Shown here: positions 24,462-33,484 of the stretch, one piece after another
Numbering within the stretch: the stretch's first letter is position 1
How the letters are laid out: every line of letters starts with the position of its first letter
NCBI GenBank assembly: GCA_910585945.1
Contig: CAJUHZ010000025.1
Location: 1 to 34,470 of the forward strand
Length of the DNA: 34,470 bases
Reading direction: 5' to 3'
Source of the DNA: an uncultured Bilophila sp.
Lineage (GTDB): Bacteria > Desulfobacterota > Desulfovibrionia > Desulfovibrionales > Desulfovibrionaceae
Made by a program: the position numbers and the translations under genes
Notes under the pieces: generated by a model
The model's input: only the letters and a program-made list of their open reading frames with translations
Told to the model about the DNA's origin: nothing
Database searches by the model: none

Positions 24462-25191
24462 GGGCCCCATCATCAGCGTCAGAAACGTCTGGAAGTTTTT
24501 CGGCCAGTTGACGGCGCTTCGGGACGTGAGCCTTGAGGTCGGGCAGGGCGAGCGGGTGGTCATCATCGGGCCTTCCGGCTCGGGCAAGTCCACCCTCCTG
24601 CGTTCGATCAACCGCCTGGAAACCGTGGACAAGGGATCGATCGTCGTGGAGGGCCTCGACATCAACGCGCCCGAAAACGACATCAACCGCATCCGCCAGG
24701 ATTTGGGCATGGTCTTCCAGAGCTTCAATCTCTTTCCGCACAAGACCGTGCTGGAAAACCTGACCATGGCTCCTGTCCGTCTCCGCAAAATCACAAGGCA
24801 GGATGCGGAAAACCGCGCCCTCCAGCTTTTGCAGAAAGTCGGCCTGGCCGAAAAGGTCAATGTCTACCCCAACATGCTTTCCGGCGGTCAGCAGCAGCGC
24901 GTCGCCATCGCCCGCGCTCTGGCCATGCAGCCGAACATCATGCTGTTTGACGAGCCGACGTCGGCCCTGGACCCGGAGATGATTGGCGAAGTCCTCGACG
25001 TTATGGTCACGCTGGCCAGAGAGGGCATGACAATGGTGGTGGTGACGCATGAAATGGGCTTTGCCCGGGAAGTGGCGGATCGCGTGGTCTTTATGGATCA
25101 CGGGCAGATTCTGGAGTCCGGGCCGCCGGAGCAGTTCTTCTCCAACCCGGAACACCCGCGCCTGAAACAGTTTCTGGAACAGATTTTGTAA
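24442..25191 (+). CDS. Polar amino-acid ABC transporter ATPase (GlnQ/HisP type)
   Basis: A 249-residue ATPase with Walker A GPSGSGKST, Q-loop MVFQSFNLFPHKTV, signature LSGGQQQR, Walker B IMLFDEPTSALDP and switch VVTHEMGFA. All catalytic elements are intact. Subfamily features (FNLFPHKTVLENL; EVADRVVFMDHG) place it with glutamine/arginine/histidine transporters. It overlaps the permease by 20 bases and is last in the operon; GC hairpins follow. Confidence 0.95.
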   Translation: MTTTESKGPIISVRNVWKFFGQLTALRDVSLEVGQGERVVIIGPSGSGKSTLLRSINRLETVDKGSIVVEGLDINAPENDINRIRQDLGMVFQSFNLFPHKTVLENLTMAPVRLRKITRQDAENRALQLLQKVGLAEKVNVYPNMLSGGQQQRVAIARALAMQPNIMLFDEPTSALDPEMIGEVLDVMVTLAREGMTMVVVTHEMGFAREVADRVVFMDHGQILESGPPEQFFSNPEHPRLKQFLEQIL

Positions 25192-25203
25192 AATATTTAT
25201 TCT

Positions 25204-25248
25204 GTGGGGCGCTGCCCCACACCCCGCCGGGGGGCATGATGCCCCCCG
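25204..25248. repeat. Two adjacent GC hairpins after the ABC operon
   Basis: GTGGGGC/GCCCCAC (25204-25220) and CGGGGGGC/GCCCCCCG (25228-25248). They lie between converging genes and may block read-through or be REP-like. This GGGGCGCTGCCCC / ACCCCGCC pattern is a common intergenic motif in GC-rich proteobacteria. Confidence 0.55.
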
Positions 25249-25389
25249 AACCCCCTCATGTGTCGGATCGGCGCGTCGGCCGGTTTTTGAGGGTGCAGGG
25301 GGGAGCATTTCTCTCAGGTGCGGTGCCGATAGTGACACCGCGCGCAAGCGGAGCCTGTTACCGCTTGCATCTCCGCTAGATTGTGCCTG

Positions 25390-27267
25390 TTACATCCGGC
25401 GCAGAGCCTCTGCCCACAGGGCGGAGAGGGGGAGCCCTCTCTGTTCCGGGGGGAGCAGATCCGGCGTCAGGGCGTGCAGGCGCGCCCACGCGGTCACGGC
25501 GGCGAGAGTATCCGCCGCGTGCCACCACGCTTTCACATTGTCCCAGATCCGCGCCACATGCGCGGCGGCGGAAGCCGGGCTGTCGTGCACCACGCCAACG
25601 GCGCGCAGATCCGCAAGCAGGGCTTCGGCCTCGGGCGTCATGGGCGCAAGGCGCGGGTTGCGAAACACGAGCGTCGGCACGCCGGCGGCCAGGGCTTGCG
25701 CCAGCGTCGTGCCGAAATGGTCCAGCACCAGCAGACGGCAGTGGAACAGATGCGGCTCAAGCGGGCCGACGCAACGCCGGATTTCGGGAAAGCGCGTCAG
25801 AAGCCACGGCGCGTCTGGCAGAGAGCAAGGCACGTCAAAATACGGCCGGTACAGGCTGTTCGCCCGGATATGGGCGGGCAGAGCGCCGAGAAAGCGGGCC
25901 TTGTCCGCCCGGTAGGCGAAAAACTGCCGGCCCCGGCCCATCGACTTGAGCGTGTAGGGCAGCAGCGCCATTTCCGTGCCCACCAGCAGCAGGGGAGCAT
26001 CTGGCGTCGGCGTATGCCGACCGCGAACAGCGGCAAGCTGGGGGTGGGGCAGGGGCAGAAAACGGCCGGCGAACGCGCCGTGTGTGGTCCAGCCCCAGGT
26101 GATGAAACGATGCTGGCTGTATTCCACCAGAGGATAGGCCACGGACGTGCGCACCCAGCCGTACTCTCCGCCGTGCTGAATAAAGATCAGACGGCAGCCG
26201 TCCTCCCGCCAGGCCGCGACGCGCCGGCGGTAGGCGTCGTCCTCGCAGGCGGCCACACTTACCACGCGCGTGCGCGTCAGGCGCCGCCCCGCCCGTTTCG
26301 GCGCTTCGCGCAAGGACTGGGGAAGCAGGGCGAGCGCGAAAGCGAGGCTGTCCTCCTCCGTCCAGCCGAGAGGCAGAGGCTCGCGCCCGGGATCACCGAG
26401 CGCGTGCAGGGGCAGGGTGTCGTCCTGCACGGCGCGATTGCGCCAGAGCGCAAGAGAGAGCCGCAGCGAAGTCGCTGTGGCAAAGCCCTTGACGCGCGGG
26501 AACGGCAGGCTGAACAGGGCGTCCGTTGCAAGCCGTCGCGCAAGGGATCGCGCCGCCCGGGCCGCGCCTCCGACGCCGCCTGCCCGGCTTTGGGATGCCG
26601 CGTTTCCTCCCGCTGTGGACCCAGTCGCCATACTGCCGGTCGCCATACTGCCGGCCGCTGTACTGTCAGTCGCGCTTGCTCCGTAGCGGGGCAGGGGAGC
26701 TTTTTCCCAGGAGGCGGGCCAGTCACGCTCCAGAAGGCGCGAAAGCAGCCAGTGGTTCCACGTCGGGTCAAGCACGCCGCGCCATATGAAATCCTGCGTG
26801 CAGGAAAAGACGCCGGGGCCGTCCTCCGCTTCCGCAAGAGGCACGATCAGGCGGCGCGCGCCGTAGCGGCGGAGAAGATCGTCGGCGCGGTACAGGCGAT
26901 CGATCAGCGCTTCCGCGACACGCGTCAGCCACGGGGCAAGGAGCGTGTCCCAGTAGCGAAACGTGCGGGTCACGCCGTGTTTGCGGTTGAGGATCTCCCC
27001 CAGGCGCGGAGCCACGCCGGCCACAAGGCGGCGAGCCTGACGGGCGGCCAGCTCCAGAGCCGCGGGATCGGCCAGGGGTTCCGGCGGCAGTTCAAAACCG
27101 CCGGTTTCCGCCGCGTCGCTGTCCGTTCCGTCGGGCTGTCCGGGGGGAGGCCATGTTCCGGCCAGAACCGCCGGCGGCAGGCACCAGGGGCCGGCCATGA
27201 TGTGCGAAGACGGCGCGGCGCTTTCCGGCGCCCTGCCGAGCACAAGCGTTACTGTGGGCGCGGACAC
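25390..27267 (-). CDS. LIC12162-type putative glycan transferase
   Basis: A 625-residue protein from GTG 27265-27267. The pattern recalls the LIC12162 family: an N-terminal YWDTLLAPWL segment, a central IQHGGEYGWV motif, a TWGW stretch and a C-terminal LLVLDHFGTTLAQALAAGVPTLVFRNP that resembles a nucleotide-sugar or CDP-binding GT-B half. Family members usually sit beside nonulosonic (sialic-acid-like) sugar genes, as here. It probably transfers or modifies a surface glycan; activity is unproven. An Ala/Ser/Thr/Gly-rich insert (about 200-225) is coded by a 15-base minisatellite. Its start is 13 bases after the stop of the preceding small gene, so it is in the neuB-like operon. Confidence 0.7.
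   Translation of the reverse strand: MSAPTVTLVLGRAPESAAPSSHIMAGPWCLPPAVLAGTWPPPGQPDGTDSDAAETGGFELPPEPLADPAALELAARQARRLVAGVAPRLGEILNRKHGVTRTFRYWDTLLAPWLTRVAEALIDRLYRADDLLRRYGARRLIVPLAEAEDGPGVFSCTQDFIWRGVLDPTWNHWLLSRLLERDWPASWEKAPLPRYGASATDSTAAGSMATGSMATGSTAGGNAASQSRAGGVGGAARAARSLARRLATDALFSLPFPRVKGFATATSLRLSLALWRNRAVQDDTLPLHALGDPGREPLPLGWTEEDSLAFALALLPQSLREAPKRAGRRLTRTRVVSVAACEDDAYRRRVAAWREDGCRLIFIQHGGEYGWVRTSVAYPLVEYSQHRFITWGWTTHGAFAGRFLPLPHPQLAAVRGRHTPTPDAPLLLVGTEMALLPYTLKSMGRGRQFFAYRADKARFLGALPAHIRANSLYRPYFDVPCSLPDAPWLLTRFPEIRRCVGPLEPHLFHCRLLVLDHFGTTLAQALAAGVPTLVFRNPRLAPMTPEAEALLADLRAVGVVHDSPASAAAHVARIWDNVKAWWHAADTLAAVTAWARLHALTPDLLPPEQRGLPLSALWAEALRRM
26624..26683. repeat. 15-base minisatellite inside the transferase gene
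   Basis: GTCGCCATACTGCCG is repeated exactly at 26624-26638 and 26639-26653, followed by two diverged units. On the coding strand it gives SMATG-like pentapeptides. Because 15 is a multiple of 3, copy-number changes keep the frame. Confidence 0.75.
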
Positions 27268-27280
27268 GGCGTTTTTTCCC

Positions 27281-27775
27281 TTACAGCTTTGTCGGAGGTT
27301 CCGGGTTCTCCTTGCGGAACTGCCCCATCTGCTCCCGGAAGAGGTTCACGGCGTCGTCGAACAGTTTGGGGAGTTCGTTGTTCAGGGCGTCGCCCAGCTT
27401 TGCGCCGAGTTCTCCCCCGCTTTTTTTCGCGTCGGAAAGGGCCTGGTCCAGGCTTTCCTGAAGGCGCGGCTCCCGCGCGGCCCGGTAAAAGGCCGCGGCC
27501 ACGTTGCCCGCCGCCTTTTCAATGTTTTTCAGTTCGCCCACGGTGATCGCGCCGTCCTTCATGGCTTCGTCGATCAGGGGCAGGAGTTTTTCCCGAAACA
27601 GCACGGGATCGATATCGCGGAGACCCAGCAGCCCGGCGTATTGAATGGGCGTGATGGGTTCGCTGTCGTCCGGCCCGCCAAGGCCGAACAACGACGCCTC
27701 CGCCCCGGAGGGGAAGCAGAGGGGCAGGGCAAGCAGGGTCGCAAGACCCAGAGCGGGAAGAAAACGGGATTTCAT
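27281..27775 (-). CDS. Exported helical protein of unknown function
   Basis: A 164-residue protein from ATG 27773-27775, with GGAGCC upstream. The signal peptide (KSRFLPALGLATLLALPLCF) is probably cut after GAEA. The mature part starts SLFGLGGPDD and is mostly amphipathic helix, with a charged Pro-rich tail (RKENPEPPTKL). No family is recognised. It lies between neuB-like and transferase genes and may serve the same surface structure or be incidental. The ATG is preferred over a longer frame from 27913 that runs into neuB. Confidence 0.7.
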   Translation of the reverse strand: MKSRFLPALGLATLLALPLCFPSGAEASLFGLGGPDDSEPITPIQYAGLLGLRDIDPVLFREKLLPLIDEAMKDGAITVGELKNIEKAAGNVAAAFYRAAREPRLQESLDQALSDAKKSGGELGAKLGDALNNELPKLFDDAVNLFREQMGQFRKENPEPPTKL

Positions 27776-27872
27776 GATCAGGCTCCATGATGTTTCACGC
27801 ACTGTACGCCAGCGGGGCGCGCGGGGGCAGGGCATGATTGCCCGGGGCGGGCTGCCGGGCCGCCCGCGCCGT

Positions 27873-28937
27873 TCAGGAGAGATCCCCCCAGTGCAGTATG
27901 GCGTCTTCTTCAATGGCGTCGCGCGCGGTCATGCCGATCACTTCGTGGTAATGACGGGGGCTGATGCCGCTGGCCGGGCGCTTCCAGGTCAGGTCGGCGG
28001 CTTCAAGGCGCGCGCCGGCCGGAATGCGCCGGGCCGCCACCAGGGATCGGCGGGCGTTGCGCCGGGCGGGCGCTTCGGACTCAAGGGCGACTACGCGCGT
28101 TTCCCCGATCATGGACAGGGTTCGGGCGAGGTTCGCGCGGAAGCGCTTCAGGTCTTCCCTGTCCATGGCGTGGTAGTGATCGTTGCCCGGCAGGGTCTTG
28201 TCATGGGTGAAATGCTTTTCCAGAATCCTGGCCCCGAGCAGAGTGGCCACTTCCAGCACTTTCATGTCGGCCGGCAAGGTATGATCGGAATAGCCGATCA
28301 CGCGATCCGGGAAATGCCGGATCAGGGCGGGGATCATGCCGAGCGCCGCGTTTTCGTCCATTGTGGGATAATTGAGCACGCAGTGCAGAAGCGCCAGGGG
28401 GACGCCCGCCGCGTCGATCCAGTCCACGGCCTCGGCAATCTCGGCCAGGGAGGACGCGCCGGTGGACAGGACGACAGGCTTGCCGAAGCCGCACAGATGC
28501 TCGATGAACGGCCTGTTGGTGATGTCGGAGGAGGAAATCTTGAAAACATCCATCAGATCGTTCAGAAACCGGGCGGACTCCACGTCAAAGGGCGTTGACA
28601 TGAAGGCCACGCCCGCGGCGTCGCAATGTTTCTTCAGCGCCTCGAATTCGTTTTTCCAGAAGGAGTCGTGCTTTTGGAACAGTTCAAACTGGCTCCGCGT
28701 AGGCTCCTTGCTCGTGTCCCAGTAGGCCGGAGAGTCGCGGGAGGCGAGCGTCGCGGCCTTGTAGGTCTGGAACTTGACGGCGTCGGCCCCGCCCTCGGCG
28801 GCTTCATCAATGAGACGGCGGGCGATATCCATGCTCCCCTCGTGATTCACCCCCGCCTCGGCGATGATGTAGGGCATGGCGGGAAGCCTGGCCGGGGCAG
28901 GGCAGGAAGCGCCGGCAAGAAAATCGGAAAGCCGCAT
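27873..28937 (-). CDS. neuB: NeuB-family nonulosonic acid synthase (sialic / legionaminic / pseudaminic acid synthase)
   Basis: A 354-residue protein from ATG 28935-28937 behind GGAGG. The TIM-barrel part (about 20-270) has YIIAEAGVNHEGSMDIARRL, AVKFQTYKA, MSTPFDVESARFL, FKISSSDITN, VVLSTGASSLAEI, LLHCVLNYPT, GYSDHT and ILEKHFTHDKTLPGNDH. A C-terminal SAF/antifreeze-like domain follows (RSLVAARRIPAGARLEAADLTWKRP). These enzymes condense phosphoenolpyruvate with a 6-deoxy or N-acetyl hexosamine to make nine-carbon acids for surface glycans or flagellin. The specific sugar cannot be read from sequence alone. The partner synthesis genes are not in the window. Confidence 0.88.
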   Translation of the reverse strand: MRLSDFLAGASCPAPARLPAMPYIIAEAGVNHEGSMDIARRLIDEAAEGGADAVKFQTYKAATLASRDSPAYWDTSKEPTRSQFELFQKHDSFWKNEFEALKKHCDAAGVAFMSTPFDVESARFLNDLMDVFKISSSDITNRPFIEHLCGFGKPVVLSTGASSLAEIAEAVDWIDAAGVPLALLHCVLNYPTMDENAALGMIPALIRHFPDRVIGYSDHTLPADMKVLEVATLLGARILEKHFTHDKTLPGNDHYHAMDREDLKRFRANLARTLSMIGETRVVALESEAPARRNARRSLVAARRIPAGARLEAADLTWKRPASGISPRHYHEVIGMTARDAIEEDAILHWGDLS

Positions 28938-29185
28938 GGGAAGCCTCCGGAAGCTGAGGTGAGCCGGACCGGATTGTTTCACGGCCCGAATTTGCGTATT
29001 CTGCACGCCGCGTCATGAAGCGGATCCGCCCGCAGGAATCCGGGCGGATCCCTCGCGGCACGCACACGCCCGACCTGTATCACGAACAGGCGGGAAAGAA
29101 AATCGCCGGCCCGTCCGCGCGGCCGCCGAGCGTTCGCCCCTGACAACGGGGAACCGCTCCAAACAACCCTGTCGGGAGGAACTCC

Positions 29186-31153
29186 ATGAATTCGCGCTGT
29201 TTCATTTGCGTTCTCTTCTGTCTGCTCCTGTGCGGCTGCCCCGCCACGATCATCACCTCCGATCCAGCGCATACCGCCCGCCAGACGGAAGCGCCCCGCG
29301 CGCCCGCACGGCGCGACATGAGCCTGCCGGGCCAGGCCCGCGCCGCCTGGAATGCCGGCAACATGGCCGAAGCCGAACGCCTCTACGGCATCATCGCCCG
29401 CAATCCGCAAAGCGCGCCCGCCGATCTTGCCCTGGCTCGCGAACGCGCGGCTGTGGCGGCCCTGATCAACAAGCGTCCCCGGTCCGCCCTGGATGCCCTG
29501 GACGAATGGCGCGCGGCCATTCCCGATGCGGACGCTCAACCCGTCTGGCAGGATACCTGGGGGCAGGCTCTCATGCATGTGGGCGACGGCGAAGCGCTGC
29601 GCCGGGCCGGCTCCGTCTGGAAGGATTCAACCCGCCCCCTGCCCCTGCGCGGCATGGCTGGCGGCGTGATCATGACGCTCTCGCCAGACGCGACAGAGGC
29701 CACGGCCGAAGCGCTCAACACGCTCTACGAACGCGCGCCCGCCGCGGACCGCGCGGCTCTGGAACAGCGGCTGCACGCCCTGCTCAACCATGCGGCCGAT
29801 GCGGAAATCGCCCGTCTGTCCGGCTTCACCGGGCCGGAGCGGGATCATCTTTTCCCCTGGACAATGGTTCTGCTGGAAGATCTGGTCAGGGAACGCGGCC
29901 GCAACAGCGCCCGGGCCGCACAGGCGGCCGCCCGCATTGACGCTCCCGGCGTTTTTGCGGATCCTTCCCTGCTGGCGGCAGCCCTGCGCGGCGGCCCTTC
30001 CTCTCCGTTTCTGCCCGAAACGGGCGGCCAGGCGACCTTCAATTCGGGGTGCACGGCGCTGGCCCTGCCCCTCAGCGGCCCGTACGCCCCCATCGGCCGC
30101 AAGGTGGCGGCCGGCGCGTCCGCCGCGGCGGATGTGCTCTCCCGCCAGGGGAAGAACATGACGGTGACGCTGGTGGACACCGAAGCGCCCGACTGGATCG
30201 AACGCATCAACGCCCTGCCGCCCCAGTGCGCGACCGTTGGCGGGCCGTTGCGCGCCCCGGCCTACAGCGCGGCCAGAACAAGCGGCCTCACCGCATCCCG
30301 GGCCGTGTTCGCCTTTCTTCCCTCTCTGGAAAACAACGATGAAGGAACTGTCGCCTGGCGCTTCTTTTCCAGCGCGGAGGATCAGATCTCGGCCATGCTC
30401 CGTTTCACCGGCCGGCTGGGCATCACCAGCTACGGCGTGCTGATGCCGGATGACGCCTACGGCCGGCGCATGAGCGAAGTCTTCACCCGATCCGTACAGG
30501 CCGGCGGCGGCACGGTCAGCCTGACCTCGTATGCGCCCGGATCGACCACGGACTGGTCAAAGCTCATGGGGCGTTTCGTCGGAGCGTACATGGCGGGCAA
30601 AACGCCCATGTCGTCGGCCAAGTTCCAGGCCGCGTTCCTGCCGGACAGTTGGCAGAGCATGGAAACCATGCTTCCCTACCTTTTCTATCAGGGCGAGGAC
30701 AGGCTGGTGCTCATGGGCACGGCGCTGTGGGAGCAGGGTCTCGCCGCCAGGGGACGGGTGAACACGGAAAACATGGATCTTGCCATTTTCCCCGGCGCGT
30801 GGAACCCCCATGCCGCCACGGCGGCCTGCGTCGAATTGCGGGACGCGCTGACCCGTGCAGGCGGGCAGGGCGGACCGGATGTGTGGAGCGCGCTCGGCTT
30901 TGATTTTGTCCGCTTCGCCTCGGCCCTGAACCTGGACGGCCCGGGCTGGACGCCGTCCGTCGTCAACGAACGCCTTGCCGCCGCCCAGTTGATGGACTGG
31001 AGCATGGCGCCCATCCGCTGGGGAGGCGGCAGAGCCGCCCAGGAGATGTTCATTTTTCATCCCACGGCCTCGGGCTTCGAGCCGGTGGACGAAAAGGCGT
31101 TCAAGCAGCGCCGTGATGAAATTCGGGCGCGCTACGCCCGCCGCAGACGATAG
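29186..31153 (+). CDS. LpoA/LppC-like lipoprotein (penicillin-binding-protein activator family)
   Basis: A 655-residue lipoprotein behind GGGAGG. Lipobox LLLCGC (Cys18) follows a short hydrophobic signal. An N-terminal TPR-like helical region (about 45-260; QARAAWNAGNMAEAERLYG) is followed by a periplasmic-binding-protein-like domain (about 285-600: ALALPLSGPYAPIGRKVAAGAS; YGVLMPDDAYGRRMSEVF; GFDFVRFASAL). This is the LppC/LpoA layout; in enterobacteria LpoA activates PBP1A from the outer membrane. Function in Desulfovibrionaceae is untested and it could be a branched-chain-amino-acid-like receptor. It faces the acyltransferase gene and shares a terminator region with it. Confidence 0.82.
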   Translation: MNSRCFICVLFCLLLCGCPATIITSDPAHTARQTEAPRAPARRDMSLPGQARAAWNAGNMAEAERLYGIIARNPQSAPADLALARERAAVAALINKRPRSALDALDEWRAAIPDADAQPVWQDTWGQALMHVGDGEALRRAGSVWKDSTRPLPLRGMAGGVIMTLSPDATEATAEALNTLYERAPAADRAALEQRLHALLNHAADAEIARLSGFTGPERDHLFPWTMVLLEDLVRERGRNSARAAQAAARIDAPGVFADPSLLAAALRGGPSSPFLPETGGQATFNSGCTALALPLSGPYAPIGRKVAAGASAAADVLSRQGKNMTVTLVDTEAPDWIERINALPPQCATVGGPLRAPAYSAARTSGLTASRAVFAFLPSLENNDEGTVAWRFFSSAEDQISAMLRFTGRLGITSYGVLMPDDAYGRRMSEVFTRSVQAGGGTVSLTSYAPGSTTDWSKLMGRFVGAYMAGKTPMSSAKFQAAFLPDSWQSMETMLPYLFYQGEDRLVLMGTALWEQGLAARGRVNTENMDLAIFPGAWNPHAATAACVELRDALTRAGGQGGPDVWSALGFDFVRFASALNLDGPGWTPSVVNERLAAAQLMDWSMAPIRWGGGRAAQEMFIFHPTASGFEPVDEKAFKQRRDEIRARYARRRR

Positions 31154-31262
31154 CCCCTGTCCGCGCCCGACATTGCGCCTCCCGGACGCCAGGATTTTGC
31201 GGCGTGGCCGGCCTTCACGCCGCAATCTGCCGAAAAAGCGTGAAGAACTTGAGGCAAGGCAT

Positions 31263-31309
31263 GAGCCTGCAACCCCCGCCGGTATCGGTTGAAGGGTTGC
31301 AGGCTCTTT
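31263..31309 (+). terminator. Terminator between converging genes
   Basis: GAGCCTGCAACCC (31263-31275) pairs perfectly with GGGTTGCAGGCTC (31294-31306), loop of 18, then TTTA. A second hairpin (TTGCGGCGTG 31197-31206 with CACGCCGCAA 31216-31225) lies just upstream. The acyltransferase stop overlaps its end. Confidence 0.75.
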
Positions 31310-32369
31310 ATGATGCCTTTTTGCGCGTTTTCCACACGCCGCATGTGAGCAGCGGACGTTCAACAAATACATATGCAAGATAGCCGGCGGCGACGCACGC
31401 CGGCAACGAGAGAGCTATAAAGGCGGCGGGAGGAAAATGATTCCAGAATCCTGCCGCTGTACATATTTTTCCCAATGCCGGAATCAACAGGTAGTTGCTC
31501 AGGTAGAGACTGTACGAACTGTCGCCTATGCGGGCGAGATAATACATGCTTTTTGATGTAAAATATTTCTCCAAAAAGATGCAGCCCGTGACAATCAGAA
31601 AGGCAAAGAGGCCAAGCGGCAGTCTGACACTTTCCATTGTCCAGAGCATGTAGCCGGCCACCCCTGAAGCGAGGCAGAAAAAGGCCAGGCTTTTGGGGAG
31701 GATAACCTTTTTTGTCATAAACACGGAGCCGCACAGATAACCCAGATAAAATTCGCAAAGGATGGGACTTGTCATCAGATTGAAGACAGGATCATTGCTT
31801 GGAAACAGGTAGCCAAGGGCTATGCTTCCGGCAAGGAAGAGACCTAGAACAAGAGAAAAAACATGGTATTTCAGTACGAATCCACACGCTACCAGCACAT
31901 AAAAATACATTTCATAGGAAAGTGTCCATCCAACCGCAAGGACAGGAGAATTTGGACTGACAGCGGAACTGTAGGGAATGAAAAGAAGGGAAAGCAATGT
32001 CCCTCGGCCGTCAAAATGTGCGGACGAAAAAAGATTTGGAAAAAATAAAAGCAGACCCGCCATGATCAAGGTGAAAAACCAATACAAGGGTACAATCCGA
32101 ACAAGACGGCGCTTCAGAAACGGCAATATGGCATGTCGTCCACGCTGGGCACAGGTAATATACGCCATGATGAACCCGCTGATCACAAAGAAAAGATCAA
32201 CGCCCGAAGCTCCGACAATACTGAGATTTGGCGTGGCATTCACTATTGACGGGGGGATGCCTATTCTGGACTGATACGTTTCCAGAAGCTTCTGGGAGTG
32301 GTAGATCACAACCAGCATGGCCGCGATGCCTCGCAGGCATTGAACAGAGTGCAAGGTCTTTTGCATCAT
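31308..32369 (-). CDS. Acyltransferase-3 family membrane O-acyltransferase (OafA-like)
   Basis: A 353-residue protein with about ten membrane segments. The N-terminus SVQCLRGIAAMLVVIYHSQ carries the conserved Arg and His of the family; GVDLFFVISGFIM and FLKRRLVRIVPLYW are further signatures. Such proteins acetylate or succinylate surface polysaccharides, peptidoglycan or antibiotics. It stands alone and points away from the SDR gene. Base composition is AT-richer than the core genes, consistent with an acquired surface-modification gene. ATG is at 32367-32369. Confidence 0.88.
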   Translation of the reverse strand: MMQKTLHSVQCLRGIAAMLVVIYHSQKLLETYQSRIGIPPSIVNATPNLSIVGASGVDLFFVISGFIMAYITCAQRGRHAILPFLKRRLVRIVPLYWFFTLIMAGLLLFFPNLFSSAHFDGRGTLLSLLFIPYSSAVSPNSPVLAVGWTLSYEMYFYVLVACGFVLKYHVFSLVLGLFLAGSIALGYLFPSNDPVFNLMTSPILCEFYLGYLCGSVFMTKKVILPKSLAFFCLASGVAGYMLWTMESVRLPLGLFAFLIVTGCIFLEKYFTSKSMYYLARIGDSSYSLYLSNYLLIPALGKICTAAGFWNHFPPAAFIALSLPACVAAGYLAYVFVERPLLTCGVWKTRKKAS

Positions 32370-32694
32370 ATCCTTTGGCGATTATCCGGAAAGGCTGACC
32401 CTGAAAAGTTCCGCAATCCGCACTGTTGCCTGATTTCAGAACTTCTCTGTTTTTTTGAGCCAAAAATGGCGGAGAGGAAATCTTTGTTGCATGGCCTATA
32501 TCCATAGAAGGAAGACCTGACAAGCCGTTGAGACAGTATCGGGAATTCAAAAAGACTCTTGTAAACATGAAGGAGCGCCCGAACGGCGTCAGGCGCTCCT
32601 CGTTTTTGTGCGGAAGCCATTGCGTATTTCAGAATGCAGTGATTTCTACGGCCAGAACGCATTTTATAATTGACGAGGCGTTTTGCACGGTATT
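32370..32694. other. 325-base region between acyltransferase and SDR genes, with terminator at 32571-32607
   Basis: AGGAGCGCC (32571-32579) and GGCGCTCCT (32592-32600) with CGTTTTT form a plus-strand terminator, yet no plus-strand gene precedes it. A short open stretch before it (about 32450-32600, including RQYREFKKTLVNM) could be a remnant of a lost gene; it matches nothing I recognise. GGCTGACCCT at 32393-32402 is the core of a repeat seen at 13603 and 17656. Confidence 0.5.
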
Positions 32695-33456
32695 CTAAAG
32701 CTCTGTAAGCTGGCCTCCGCAAATATTAAACGCCTGCCCCGTAATGTATCCGGATTCCGGGGAAACAAGAAATGCCGCAAGGCGTCCTACATCTTCCGGA
32801 CTTCCCATCCTGCCGGAAGGGATGGTTTCGACCATGCGCGCTACCCGCTCTTCCAGAGAGATGCCGTGTTCCGCGGCTTCGCGCTCAAAACGGGCCTTGT
32901 TGAGTTCCGTATATATTTGTCCGGGGCAAATGGCGTTCGCTCTGATGCCGTCCGCGGCGTATTCCACGGCAAGGCATTTGGTGAGCATGATCAGGGCCGC
33001 CTTGCTTACCGAATAGGAACTGTATCCCCGCGACGGACGTTTGCCCGCCCGTGAGGCAATATTGACGATGGAGCTTCCCCGCCGCATCATGGGCAGAAGC
33101 TTGCGGATCATTTTGAATGGCCCGCCAAGATTGATATCCAGCACTTTTGACCAGACGTGCTCGTCCATCTCGCCCATGCGGGCGCTGGCGGGCATGATGC
33201 CCGCATTGTTGACCAGCGCGTGAACCGTCGGCGTGAATTCCCCTATCTGTTCCACGGCCTTTTCCAAATCCTGATCGGATGTGAGGTCAAGGGGCAGAGG
33301 CAAAACGCGCACGCCGCAGTTCTCCTGGAGTCTGGCGCAACTTTCGCCAAGGGGCGTTGCGGGGAGATCCAGGATGACGATATCCATGCCGCGCGAAGCA
33401 AGCGCTTCCGCAATGCCAAAACCGATTCCCGCCGGGTGAGCGGCGCCCGTCACCAC
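32695..33456 (-). CDS. Short-chain dehydrogenase/reductase, 5' end abnormal
   Basis: A 253-residue SDR from GTG 33454-33456. Motifs are TGAAHPAGIG (cofactor), NNAG, NIAS and YSVSK (catalytic Ser, Tyr, Lys) and the PGQIYTE loop; the C-terminus VSPESGYITGQAFNICGG is classical. Reading upstream in frame gives EPARQTAVV before a TGA at 33481-33483. The usual N-terminal strand is thus present but its methionine is missing. Translation could start at one of two adjacent GTG codons, just before TGAAH, costing the first half-strand. The gene abuts a truncated dctP in another frame, so its native start was probably deleted. It may be made by reinitiation or be dead. The substrate is unknown. Confidence 0.75.
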   Translation of the reverse strand: MVTGAAHPAGIGFGIAEALASRGMDIVILDLPATPLGESCARLQENCGVRVLPLPLDLTSDQDLEKAVEQIGEFTPTVHALVNNAGIMPASARMGEMDEHVWSKVLDINLGGPFKMIRKLLPMMRRGSSIVNIASRAGKRPSRGYSSYSVSKAALIMLTKCLAVEYAADGIRANAICPGQIYTELNKARFEREAAEHGISLEERVARMVETIPSGRMGSPEDVGRLAAFLVSPESGYITGQAFNICGGQLTEL

Positions 33457-33484
33457 CGCTGTCTGGCGGGCAGGCTCTGATCAG

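Noticed and set aside
22905..24860. 651-residue minus-strand frame opposite the ABC transporter genes
   Set aside because: Opposite four well-supported genes; no domains.
25381..27546. 721-residue plus-strand frame opposite the transferase gene
   Set aside because: Arg/Gly/Pro-rich shadow; the minus strand carries family motifs and a ribosome site.
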